Origin: Spinacia oleracea
Lineage: Eukaryota > Streptophyta > Magnoliopsida > Caryophyllales > Amaranthaceae
NCBI RefSeq assembly: GCF_020520425.1
Contig: NC_079489.1
Coordinates: 81,598,810-81,662,809, forward strand
Length of the DNA stretch: 64,000 nucleotides
Direction: 5' to 3'
In this document: one piece after another, positions 9,838-19,280 of the stretch
Layout: each line of letters opens with the position of its first letter
Position numbering within the stretch: the first letter of the stretch is position 1
Notes under the pieces: model-generated
What the model was told of the DNA's origin: nothing
Seen by the model: the letters and a program-made list of their open reading frames with translations, nothing else
Databases searched by the model: none
Translations under genes and position numbers: made by a program

Positions 9838-11772
9838 CCTCCATATCTGGAAACTGGATGTCATACTTAGCCACAAATGAAGTAACTTTCTCCATGTGAG
9901 AGTCCCATCCATTATCTCTCATCTTTTGCAAATTGCACTTTGTTACATCAACCATGGTCATTGCATTTACAATATATTGATCATGCTTCTGCAAAGCCTT
10001 ATTTAACTCATTTGTAATTCCAAATATACTAACCATCAAATGCGCAACAAACAAAAAATCAAAAGACATCAATAAATGAGTGATAGATTAAGCTCTATTT
10101 GAATCAAGTTGAATGGAAACTTCTCCTATGGAATCTAGTGACTCAAGGATCGTTGGATACAAATCAAGCACATTCAAGATTGTTTTAAAGTGAGACCCCC
10201 AACGAGTGTCACAAGGTCTACCTAAGCCAAGTTCTTGATTCAAACCTGTTCCCGTTTCAAGATCATCTGAGGAAAGTGCATCCACAACATGTTGAGCTTG
10301 TATCTTTCGAAGAAATTCTTTCTTTTTTGGTGAACCACCCACAAAATTTAACAAGGGAGAAAGGACATCAACAAATAGCCAAGCACAATCGATATTCTTC
10401 TTAGCAAGAGCAACTTGTGTCAATTGTAATTGATGAGAAAAACAATGAACAAAGTATGCACAAGGAGATTCATTCAATATTAAAGTTTTAAGTCCATTGA
10501 TTGAACCTTGCATATTGCTAGCACCATCATAACCTTGATCCCGAACTCTAGAGAGGGACAAAGAATACTCCATAAGTAAAGACTCAATAGCCGCTTTAAG
10601 AGTCAAGGAAGTAGTATCAAGAACATGCACAATACCAATGAAACGTTCACATATTTCTCCCTTTTTGTTGACATACCTCAAACAAAGAGCCATTTGCTCT
10701 TTATCAGAAATATCGGCAGACTCATCGGCAAGAATAGAAAAAAAACCTTTACCAAGTTCTTCAAGGATTGATTTAGTTGTCTCTTTGGAACAAGAATTGA
10801 TGATATCCTTCTGGATTTCAGGAGATGTGAGTTGACAATTACCAGGGGCCGACTTGAGAACCACTTTAGCATAATCAGGATCGTGAGCGGAAAGGAGTGT
10901 CAACAATGAATAATACTTACCCCTACTCAATGAAGTTTTTTTTCCCATCATGACCACGTAGAGGCAATCCTTCACTCAAAAGCCACCAGATAGTTTCAAT
11001 TGAAGCTTCTAGCCGCGTCCGATAGACATTTCTAGCTTTCACCGATTGATTAGACAAAGCGCTAGTAATGGAAGCCTTTTTACTTTTGAATGTCTCCATA
11101 GCAAGCATAGCATTATTGTGAGCACTCATGTGCAAACCCACATGACTCTTGAAGGCTTCAGTTTTATTCCAAGCACAAAATCCCTCATTAACAAAAGCAT
11201 CACCTCCAGCAGTATCTTCACTCTTGAACAAGTAACAAATGAAACAAAAAGCCTTGTTCTTTGAAACACTATACTCAAGCCAAGGTCTCCAAGTCTCAAA
11301 CCATTTGACATTAAAGCGACGCATTTTCTTCCCAAATGAAGTTTAAGGAAATACAAAATCATCAGGTTGACAAGGCTTTCTTAGAATGTATGTTCTCCTT
11401 ACCAAATCTCTATCACTGGGATGAAAATGAATTATCTTTCTCCTTAATCCGGGGTCATGTGGAAGGTGGACAATGTCAAAGGCACTTAATCTTTCATCAT
11501 TTTGAGGGAAATTATGTGGTGGACAAGGATTTTGTTCATTTGCTTGAGGCAAAGGAAGATCTTGTTCACTTTATAGAAATGGAGGAAGGTTTTGTTGAGT
11601 GAGGAGGATTTTGTTCACTTTCTTGAGATGGAGGCAAATTTTCTTGAGTAGGAGGAACGTTTTGTTGAGTTGGAGGAACATTTGGTTGAGTTTCTTGAGA
11701 TTGAGGAGAAGCTAAATGGGTAGTTCTTTTGGTAAAGAAACTTGAAATATCCCTTGTATTTTTTCTCTTCAT
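9838..11772 (-). pseudogene. hAT transposase with TTF-type zinc finger and DUF4371 region
   Basis: The start is taken at ATG 11772 (MKRKNTRDISSFF), directly after a splice-acceptor-like TACAATTTTCAG on the minus strand. It is followed by a low-complexity PPTQ/PPSQ tract, a TTF-type region (FNVKWFETWRPWLEYS, then KNKAFCFICYLF), and the RNase H-like transposase core with ILADESADISDKEQ, GYDGASNMQG, CFSHQLQL and CDTRWGSH. Lesions: TAA at about 11342-11340 replacing Gln before TSFGKK, a frameshift near 10940 between GLPLRGHDGKK and SLSRGKYY, and TAA at 10087-10085 in an otherwise continuous frame. The C-terminus is lost at the Tat insertion. It resembles the plant proteins named zinc finger MYM-type protein 1-like. 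Not functional. Confidence 0.88.
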
Positions 11773-12952
11773 TCTGAAAATTGTAACACCCATCAAATCA
11801 TTAATCAACCCCAAATTTCAATTGGTTTATATCAAACTATATCAAACTACATACTTACGTAGTGTAATATTCCATCCACAATCAAACAAATATACTCTAG
11901 ATTCATAACTAACAATTCATAAAATAATTACTTTGCATCTTAAGTACTCTTTCTAACCCTTTGAGTCATTGACCATTGTTATCAAGATAGTTTCTTTGCC
12001 AATTATTCATAAGTTATAAGTATTATTATTTAAACGTACATGGAAATCAATCATTATCAAGAATAGCTTAAATCCAACAAGTAGGACCACTAAGGTCCAC
12101 AACTCCACAAATTATATCAAAATCCAAAATTATTATATCAATAATGTCTTAAATCCCACACGTTTTGGTCTAAACAATTCTAAACAAGGAATTAACTTAA
12201 TCATAATAAACATTAACAAATAACAAACCAATGATTTCATATTCCATTAAATATTAATGTAAATCAGTAATCATAGAACTGGACATAAATATAATGACTT
12301 CAAAGTTCAAAAATAAAATTAATAACTTGAATTGAAAAACCTTTAAAATTAGAAAAACAAAATTAAAAAACTCACTCTTGCTCCGGCAGTCCGAATGGAC
12401 TGAAACCCTGCCGTCGACTCCTCCTGCCGCCACCGTATGGATCGAGTGGTGGAACCGGCGAGCTGCCCAATTCCCAAGTCAAACACGACAACACCCTAAA
12501 TCCCCAATTTAGAACCCTAATTCCCAAAATTCAAAAATTCTCAATTGAAAAACTGATAAATTACCGCCAGCAAAGAATATGGGCCAATACTACTGTCACG
12601 TTTCTTCCCCACCGGCCGTCGGTGACTGCTGACAGGGCTGGGCGTCGTCAATATTCAAGGTTGTCGACTTCGTGACTCGTGAGTACTCATGGAAGGAGAG
12701 AGAGACACAATTGATAGAATAATTGAGGAGAGAGAAATAATTTTGAAAAACAAATCAATTTTTTTTGGGAATGCCGGTCAACTCACGTGCTAGGCTGGTA
12801 AACATTGTAAAGTGTGAAAAGTTGGATTTTGGTGGGGCACTTATCCATGTTCACGTCAATTTTTGGGCAAGTTTTTTGATTTTTTTTAATAACTGACCAA
12901 CTTTTTAAAAAAAAATAATGGTGAGGCACGTGCCCCACCATGCCCCACCATA
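11773..12952 (-). other. hAT 5' non-coding region
   Basis: AT-rich sequence between the 5' TIR and the transposase. A more GC-rich patch at 12380-12680 may be a non-coding first exon, with the intron ending at the acceptor next to 11775. No second ORF is seen. Confidence 0.5.
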
Positions 12953-12964
12953 GGTCCGCCAATG

Positions 12965-13600
12965 GATGTAAGAGTTGACAAAAAGTCCAACTCCATCTTT
13001 CAGTTATATTGGTTAAACGTAAACATAGGATTTGCATATATCTTAGCTTCTTAACCATTCTTCTCTTGCACTTATACTAATTAACTGTAGCCAACCCCTA
13101 CTATTTACACCTACGCTTGTCAAATATTCATTTGATAAAGACAAGTTGTATGCTCGTGGCGACGACTGGTGGGGTGCAGAGGACGATGATGGCAATGGTG
13201 ATGAGGGAAGCAACAACTAGAATGGATAAATATTGCCTTCAATTTTATTTTATTTAAAAGTTACTGGATTGAAAGGTTATAGGTAAAGGAGGACTATTTT
13301 TGGAAGGGGTGATTAATAGTTGGATTATTCTGAATTAATCAATAGTTAGGATTATTTTGGGAAGACTACTAATAGTTCGGATTATTGTTGTTTATTTTTT
13401 CTTTTAAAAAAAATCATAAATCACAAATTATTTTAACTAGTTTGTGCCCGTGCGATTTTATGGGTATCTATAAAAAGTATAAAAATATCTTAAACGATGT
13501 TGCTAGTTAACTACAATGTTTATTGTGTGGCAATACCAAAACGTAAAAAATAGAGTAATGTATAGGAGTACAAAAAAATGAAACAAGTAGATGTAAATTG
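12965..13600. other. unassigned DNA between hAT and LINE
   Basis: Mostly AT-rich with no long ORF. At 13130-13210 there is a short Asp/Gly-rich open stretch (read as DDWWGAEDDDGNGDEG, then a stop). It could be the end of an old gene fragment, but I do not recognise it. Confidence 0.4.
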
Positions 13601-13609
13601 GTTTTGTAG

Positions 13610-13771
13610 CTTAAATTGAGTTGTACATAGGCCTCGGCCTTGCTAGTTGTTTCCTTCTTTGGCTTGGAGTTTTCCTTTCTAGAAGGTTCATTCCTCGCTT
13701 TAAATAGTTTCGGTTGTAATCACGTTTTTGAATTTTGAATATACATTTCACTTACTTACCCAAAAAAAACC
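13610..13771 (+). other. possible 3' tail of an older LINE
   Basis: The stretch ends GAATATACATTTCACTTA, then a short pyrimidine run and AAAAAAAA at about 13764. This is the kind of 3' UTR plus A-tract seen at plant L1 ends. No coding part remains, so this is a weak call. Confidence 0.35.
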
Positions 13772-13908
13772 AAAAAATATATAAACATTGTATGTGTCTT
13801 AAGCAAAAAATAAAACCAATGAAAAGGAAAGAAAAGAAAATAAAATAACAATTTCGAGTTGCGTTTGAGAGGGTTCGAAGCAGGAACCTGTCCCTCGTCT
13901 TCGACGCC

Positions 13909-15170
13909 ATGGAAAGACCTCGCAATTGCAATTCACAGAACCAGAAAGGGAAGCAATCTGTGCAAGATTCCTCAAAGCGACCTAATACTCGTGCAAGTAC
14001 AAAGGAACAACTAAGCTCAGCAATAATGAACAACAATGGCGATTCTGACAAAAATGAGAAAAGTGACGATGAATACACAGAAATTGATTACTCATAGGAG
14101 AGCCTGATTCTCACTCCAAGAGCTGCACTAAGAGATTTACAACACCAATCTCAAGTTCGTGATGACTTTAATGCCTGGATTAATGGCCTCAATTCAGGTA
14201 CTGATGTTCGAACCCATTTTCAATCGAAAAATGGCGGGAATGATAATATGATGAACTCGAATATTAATATGAGCAATTTGCGACAAACTAATGATAATTC
14301 CACCATTCCTTTTATGCTTAATGATGATAATCTGAATGATAATAATCTGAATGATAAACCCCCCCTGTCTGTATTGATGATGATGATATAGCAGAGGAAG
14401 TTAGTTTTTGGCAATCTGCTGTTGTTTGCTATATTCTAGGTGCGAACCCACCTCAACATGTGATGGAGGGTTTCTTTCATAGAATTTGGGGGAAATTGGG
14501 TGTTGACAAGGTTTCTCTAGTTGGGAAAGGGATTTTTCTGGTCCGTTTCACCACCATGGAGAATTGTGCTAAAGTGCTTCAGGGTACTGCTCAATTCTTC
14601 GATTCTAAACCTTTGATCATCAAGAAATGGTCACCTGATATGGCTTTGACCAAGGAAACAGTGAAAACTATCCCAATCTGGATTAAACTGCCTGGTTTGG
14701 AGGTAAAATATTGGGGAGAGAAGAGCCTAAACAAGATTGCTGGCCTGGTAGGATCAGTGATCAAAGTTGACCAAGCCACTTTGAAAAGGGACAAGTTGAT
14801 GTTTGCTAGAGTCCTGGTTGAGGTTGAGATTGCTCAAACCTTCCCTACCAACATTCAGTTCATGAATGAGAAGGGTGTCCAGCTTGAACAACAGGTAGTC
14901 TATGACTGGCTTCCCATAACTTGTACCAAGTGTAAGGGCATGGGTCACTCATCTGATAAATGTGTAGCTAACATAAAGAAGCCAGTGGTCAGAAAGGTTT
15001 GGGTTCCAAAACAACAGATTGCCCCACCAACTGTTGTTACAGCTGCTTCAACACCTGTTCTTGAGGCACAGGATGAGGGATTTATTCAAGCCACAGGATT
15101 CAGTAGGCAAAGATGCCATGAGCTAAGGCCAGTTCAAACCAGAAACAGTTTCACAGTGCTTCATGGATAG
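13909..15170 (+). pseudogene. LINE ORF1, DUF4283 and CCHC zinc knuckle (nucleic-acid-binding)
   Basis: Opens with MERPRNCNSQNQKGK, a basic, disordered N-terminus. The DUF4283 region follows (EEVSFWQSAVVCYILG, then KPLIIKKWSPDM), then WIKLPGLEVKYWG and a zinc knuckle CTKCKGMGHSSDKC at about 14932-14972. This is the usual layout of plant L1 ORF1 proteins, which bind LINE RNA. Lesions: TAG at 14095-14097, and a frameshift near 14375 inside an Asn/Asp-rich tract. The intact part from ATG 14460 runs 236 codons to 15170. Confidence 0.88.
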
Positions 15171-15258
15171 GATAACTTAGATGAGGTGGTATCGGATGAC
15201 ATTGTGATGAGAGAAAATGGGGGTGCATTAGGTCAGGGGGTGAGATCCCCTGTGCCTA

Positions 15259-16491
15259 ATGGATAACATCCTTTGTTGGAATGTGAGGGGACTGAACAGG
15301 AAGGATTAACAATTAAGGGTGAGGAAGTTCATTCTTTCTCATCAAGCAAAATTGTTCAGTCTCCTTGAAACGAGGGTTAAGACTCCTAAACTAGGGGATC
15401 TATACCTTAATGTTTGTCCAGGGTGGTGCTTTACTACCAACCTAAGCCAGCATAAAAATGGGAGAATAGTGGTTGGATGGGACCCTATTTCTTTTGATGT
15501 TGATGTTAAATTCATGAGCTCTCAAATGGTGCATTGCCTTGTTACTTCTAAGCCTGCTGGTCACACTTTTTGGTGCAGCTTCATTTATGGACACTCTGAT
15601 AAGAAAGACAGGGAGGCTCTTTGGCAGGACCTTTCTCACTTTGCTACCTCAATTTCCTTGGCTTGGGTGATCATGTGTGATTTCAATGCCATCATGGCTA
15701 TTGAAGATAGGGTGGGCTCTCCTGTAAAATGGGGGGAAATTCAACCAATGAGATCATGCATGTCTTCTTGCAATCTTGCCGAAGTTAAAACTATGGGGAG
15801 ACATTTCACTTGGACAAATAAGCAGGATGGTGCAGCTAGAGTTTTCACTAGGATTGATAGGGTCCTAGCCAACTCTCAATGGGAAGATATCTTCACTACT
15901 GCTGAAGCTACTTATTTGCCAGAAGAGGAGTTTGATCATTGTCCAATGATCATGAGCTGTTATAGAGTGGTCCACCAGAAAAAGCCTTTTAGATTCTATA
16001 ATATGTGGGTTACTTCTGAGCATTTTATTCACACAGTTCAGGAAAACTGGAGCAAGCCAGTTCATGGTTGTCACATGTTTAGGGTTATTCAGAGACTGAA
16101 GTGGATTAAGACTGACTTGAAACTACTTAACAAGAATGGTTTCAGCTCAGTTGAGGCTACTGTCATCAGAACACACAATGACCTTGTTCTTGCACATAAT
16201 GCACTTCATGCTGCCCCTATGGACAGTGTTCTAGCCTCAGTGGAGAAAGCTGCAAGTGAGGCCTACAGAACTGCTCATCACAATTATCTATCTTTCCTTC
16301 AGCAAACAGCCAAACTACAATGGCTCCAGTTGGGGGATGATAACACCAGACTGTTTCATATGAGTATTAAGCATAGAAGAAGGCAAAATAAGATCAACTC
16401 CATCCATGATCAAGAGGGTAATTGGATTCAGACTAGTGATGGGGTGCAGCAAGCCTTCACTCAGTTCTACAGTTCCCTTTTTGGTGACTCC
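15259..16491 (+). pseudogene. LINE ORF2, apurinic-type endonuclease portion
   Basis: The start is ATG 15259 (MDNILCWNVRGLNRKD), 16 codons before a TAA at 15307-15309. The same frame then stays open to the CACTA insertion. Endonuclease/exonuclease/phosphatase motifs in order: CWNVRGLN, LLETRVK (catalytic Glu), VIMCDFNAI (Asp/Asn), RHFTWTN, RIDRVLAN and FDHCPMI (Asp-His). This domain nicks target DNA for target-primed reverse transcription. The linker to the RT, ending FYSSLFGDS, is cut by the CACTA element at 16492. The single early stop probably replaced a Lys codon. Confidence 0.9.
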
Positions 16492-16700
16492 CACTAGTAG
16501 AAAAAACCCCTGTTGCAGCCCCCTTGTTGCAGCGTACATGTATAAATACGCTTTAACAACCAGTCGGTCAACGCGGGTCAAACCCTTTAAAGGGTTATCG
16601 CAGCGTACATTTTAGTTGTTCGCAGCAAATGTGTTTGTTGCAGCGTACAAAATAAAAGCCCGCAGCAACAACCCGACTTTATTGCAGCGTACATGTTATT
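16492..16700. repeat. CACTA left TIR and subterminal repeats
   Basis: An 18-bp terminus identical to the right end, then repeated TTGCAGCGTACAT-type motifs near 16529, 16600, 16638 and 16684, sometimes paired with GCCCGCTGCAA or TTCGCAGC. Such subterminal repeats are where CACTA TNPA-type proteins bind. Confidence 0.9.
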
Positions 16701-16779
16701 GCCCGCTGCAACAAGTCCGCGTTTCAAAATTTTTTACTTTCCTAGGTTGCAACAAACCGCGCTCAAACGAGCGGGCTCA

Positions 16780-17229
16780 AACGTACGTTGTTCCTTCTCT
16801 TCTAGCTCCAAGCTTTTTCCCTTAAACAAATATCCAAGAAGCCGTCGAACTCAGCCCTGCGTCGCCGTCGAACTCAGCCCTGCGTCGCCGTCGAACCCAA
16901 GCGTTGCTCAGCCCTGCGTCGCTGTCTTCGCCGGTGTGTGGTGTTCTCGCCTCATCTCCCCCATCCCGTTCAATTCTCGCGCGGCCTGTCACTGAAAGAT
17001 ATATTCTTGGTCGGCCGGGGGTTCAGCATCTCCCCGTCGCGTCGTGGTTCCGGTGGTTGCTCGGCGTCGTGGTTCCGGTGGTTTCTGTATGGTGTGTTCA
17101 ATTTCTATTTTCGTTTTTTATTTTCGTTTTCAGATTAGGGTTCAAATTTAGTTTTTGATTTTCGTTTTCAGATTAGGGTTCAATTTTAGGTTTATGATTG
17201 ACAAAATCACATAGTTTTGAGTTCGATGA
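16780..17229 (+). other. leader-like region upstream of captured exons
   Basis: C/T- and GC-rich sequence that looks like a plant 5' UTR. It includes a 23-bp tandem repeat (16842-16864, 16865-16887, and a partial third copy) and a twice-repeated TTTTCAGATTAGGGTTCAA segment (17125-17180), then a T-rich, intron-like stretch. No clear TATA box. It could be the element's own promoter and leader or a third captured fragment; I cannot tell which. Confidence 0.5.
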
Positions 17230-17875
17230 TTTATGGGTTTCTTAGGGTTTGTTCAAATGATGTTTATGGGGATAAAGTCATAGCAACCAGTGCAGTGTTT
17301 GGCACAGAAATCTGGCCGGCTGCTGAGTATGGTAGAACCATGTATACCATCCGTCAGAGGATTGGTCCTCTCTTCATGAAAATGCAGAAGCGCTTTGGAA
17401 ACCTTGATTATGCTGGTGAGTTGTCTGAGAAGGATATTATTCGCGCTGAAAGGAATTCTGGTTTTATCAGTGACCGTGTCAGAGAGATTCAAGTAAGCCA
17501 ACCCAACCTCTCACCACACTACTTAGTACCTATATCATCTATTCATCTGTAAACTTATATTACAGTTTTTATTTCTTTGCAGCGCCAAAATTACCAGAGA
17601 AAGATGGAGACTAAAGAAAGTAGGGAAAAGGACCTCCGGGAAGGCCTCCAACTTTACAAGTATTTATCAATCCATTCTTCTGTTTGCTGTTACTCAGCTG
17701 TTTAATTATGTTATTTCATCTTCTTTAATTTTCTTGTTTTTTATAACATCAAAGGAGCGGAAAATACGAGGAAGCACGAGAAAAGTTTGAATCTGTTCTA
17801 GGTTCTAGGCCTACTCCAAATGAAGCTTCAGTGGCTAGTTACAATGTTGCTTGTTGCTATTCTAAGCTTAATCAG
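17230..17875 (+). pseudogene. captured MET1/ZKT-like gene fragment, three exons
   Basis: Exon pieces at about 17238-17492, 17583-17659 and 17755-17875, separated by introns with GT/AG borders. The translation has EIWPAAEYGRTMYTIRQRIG, MKMQKRFG and SEKDIIRAERNSGFISDR, then a charged stretch, then a TPR-like GKYEEAREKFESVLGS and ASVASYNVACCYSKLNQ. I recognise this as the C-terminal K-box/TPR part of MET1 (ZKT), a chloroplast thylakoid protein involved in photosystem II assembly. The N-terminal transit peptide, PDZ domain and last exon are absent. No stop interrupts these exons. It is a transposon-borne copy and not the gene. The fragment identity is from memory of the family. Confidence 0.75.
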
Positions 17876-18240
17876 GTATTACTCGTCTCCCTCAATCCTC
17901 TTCTTCCTCAGTTATTTTCTACTTTGGTTATTATGGGATATCCAATTATGAGTACCCTGGTTGATGTGCTGACAATTATTTTTGTAACACAATCGAGCCT
18001 GAAATAATTAATACCCTGTATTCCGTGGGTTTAGTCGAGATAACAATGTAATTTGATTAGGAACTGCATTGTGTCCTGAAGATTTAGGGTTGTGAGTCAC
18101 GATTAAAGAAATTAAGTTAAGATGTATGTTTGCATTAAAGGTTGTTGTTGACTTCTTAATTTATATGTAGAGAATAAGTCAATCAGACATGTATGGCATG
18201 ATTAATTTTCTAAAGTTAATGTAAACTTGTTTTCTTGCAG

Positions 18241-19280
18241 GCTATCACTTCTACTGGGACAAAGAAGGGCGAGTTGTTTTTGGCTGATGTCAGCACTAAG
18301 TTGACAAACAAGAATATTACCACCGATGTGAAAGTTGATACCAACTCCAATGTGAGTTTGTTTATTTGTATTACTACGAATTGATTCTATGATACATTAC
18401 GGTTTCATTGGTTTATAGGTTTTTATAATTGGTAATTGTGTAAAATTTGGTGACAGATAGCATTGCTTTCTATGAACATCTTGTTTTACATAATTGGAAT
18501 CTATTGTAATCTGATTCCAACTTCTTTGCTGTTTCCGTCTTCCGCTCCTAGCTTTTCACCACCATTACGTTGATGAACCTGCCCCTGGCTTGAAGGCTAT
18601 TTTTAGTTTCCGTGTTCCTGATCAGAGATCTGGCAAGGTACCATACAATTATCTTTCTAGTATTTTCTTACCTAAAGAGGCATGGTTCAAGATACTACGG
18701 GATAATGGTTCTAATTTGTGGAGTATAAATTATGTTAACAGGTTGAGCTTCAGTATTTGCATGAGTATGCTGGCATCAGCACAAGCCTTGGTTTGACAGC
18801 AAACCCCATTGTCAACTTTTCTGGTGTTTTTGGAAACAGTACTCTTGCTTTGGGTACTGACCTCTCATTTGACACTGCTTCTGGAAACTTCACCAAATGC
18901 AATGCTGGGCTGAGCTTTACTAATGATGATCTCATTGCATCTGTGAATGTGTAAGTAGTTTTTGTTATACTAATCAGCAGATTATCACTTTGGTATATCC
19001 ACGTGCAACATTTAATTGCTGTTCAGAAATTAAAGAAAGAGAATCACTCCTATTCTCATTTAACAATTTTCATATTGGTAATTCATATTATCTCTATATG
19101 CGTGTATCCTAGAAATAAATTTGGATTCTGCTTGTCGAAAACTACTTAATAATGTTCTAATCTTTCACCTTTGGCTGTTGTTGAGTGTATCATTTGAAAG
19201 CTGGATACTGGATATACATTTCTGATACACTTGTGATTTTGTTTACTTTTGGGTACTGCAGGAACGACAAACTGGACATC
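18241..19280 (+). pseudogene. captured VDAC (mitochondrial porin) gene fragment, three exons plus a sliver
   Basis: Exons at 18241-18351, 18552-18637 and 18742-18950 with GT/AG borders. An acceptor at 19260-19261 is followed by about 19 nt of a fourth exon (NDK). Translations include [82 protein letters not shown] and [18 protein letters not shown]. These are unmistakable for plant VDAC, the outer-membrane beta-barrel channel, and cover roughly its first-third to middle strands. Exon 18552-18637 is 86 bp with a 1-nt deletion after TTIT, which breaks the frame. The N-terminal helix and the C-terminal half are missing. Confidence 0.93.

Larger units (their letters stand above)
9838..12964 (-). 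mobile_element. hAT superfamily DNA transposon, truncated by the Tat insertion
   Basis: The 5' end is at 12964, where the minus strand starts CATTGGCGGACCTATGG. This resembles the CAGTGGCGGA-type ends of plant hAT elements, with G-to-T at the third base. An 8-bp flank gatgtaag (12965-12972) would be the TSD; its partner is left of the window. The transposase pseudogene occupies 11772-9838. The C-terminal dimerisation region and 3' TIR are missing from view because the Tat element inserted at 9837. Confidence 0.82.

Noticed and set aside
11343-11552. Separate small gene on the minus strand
   Set aside because: It is in frame with the next hAT segment and separated only by a nonsense codon, so it belongs to the transposase pseudogene.
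18241-18950. A functional VDAC gene
   Set aside because: The N-terminal and C-terminal exons are missing, one exon has a 1-nt deletion, and the fragment lies between CACTA ends.
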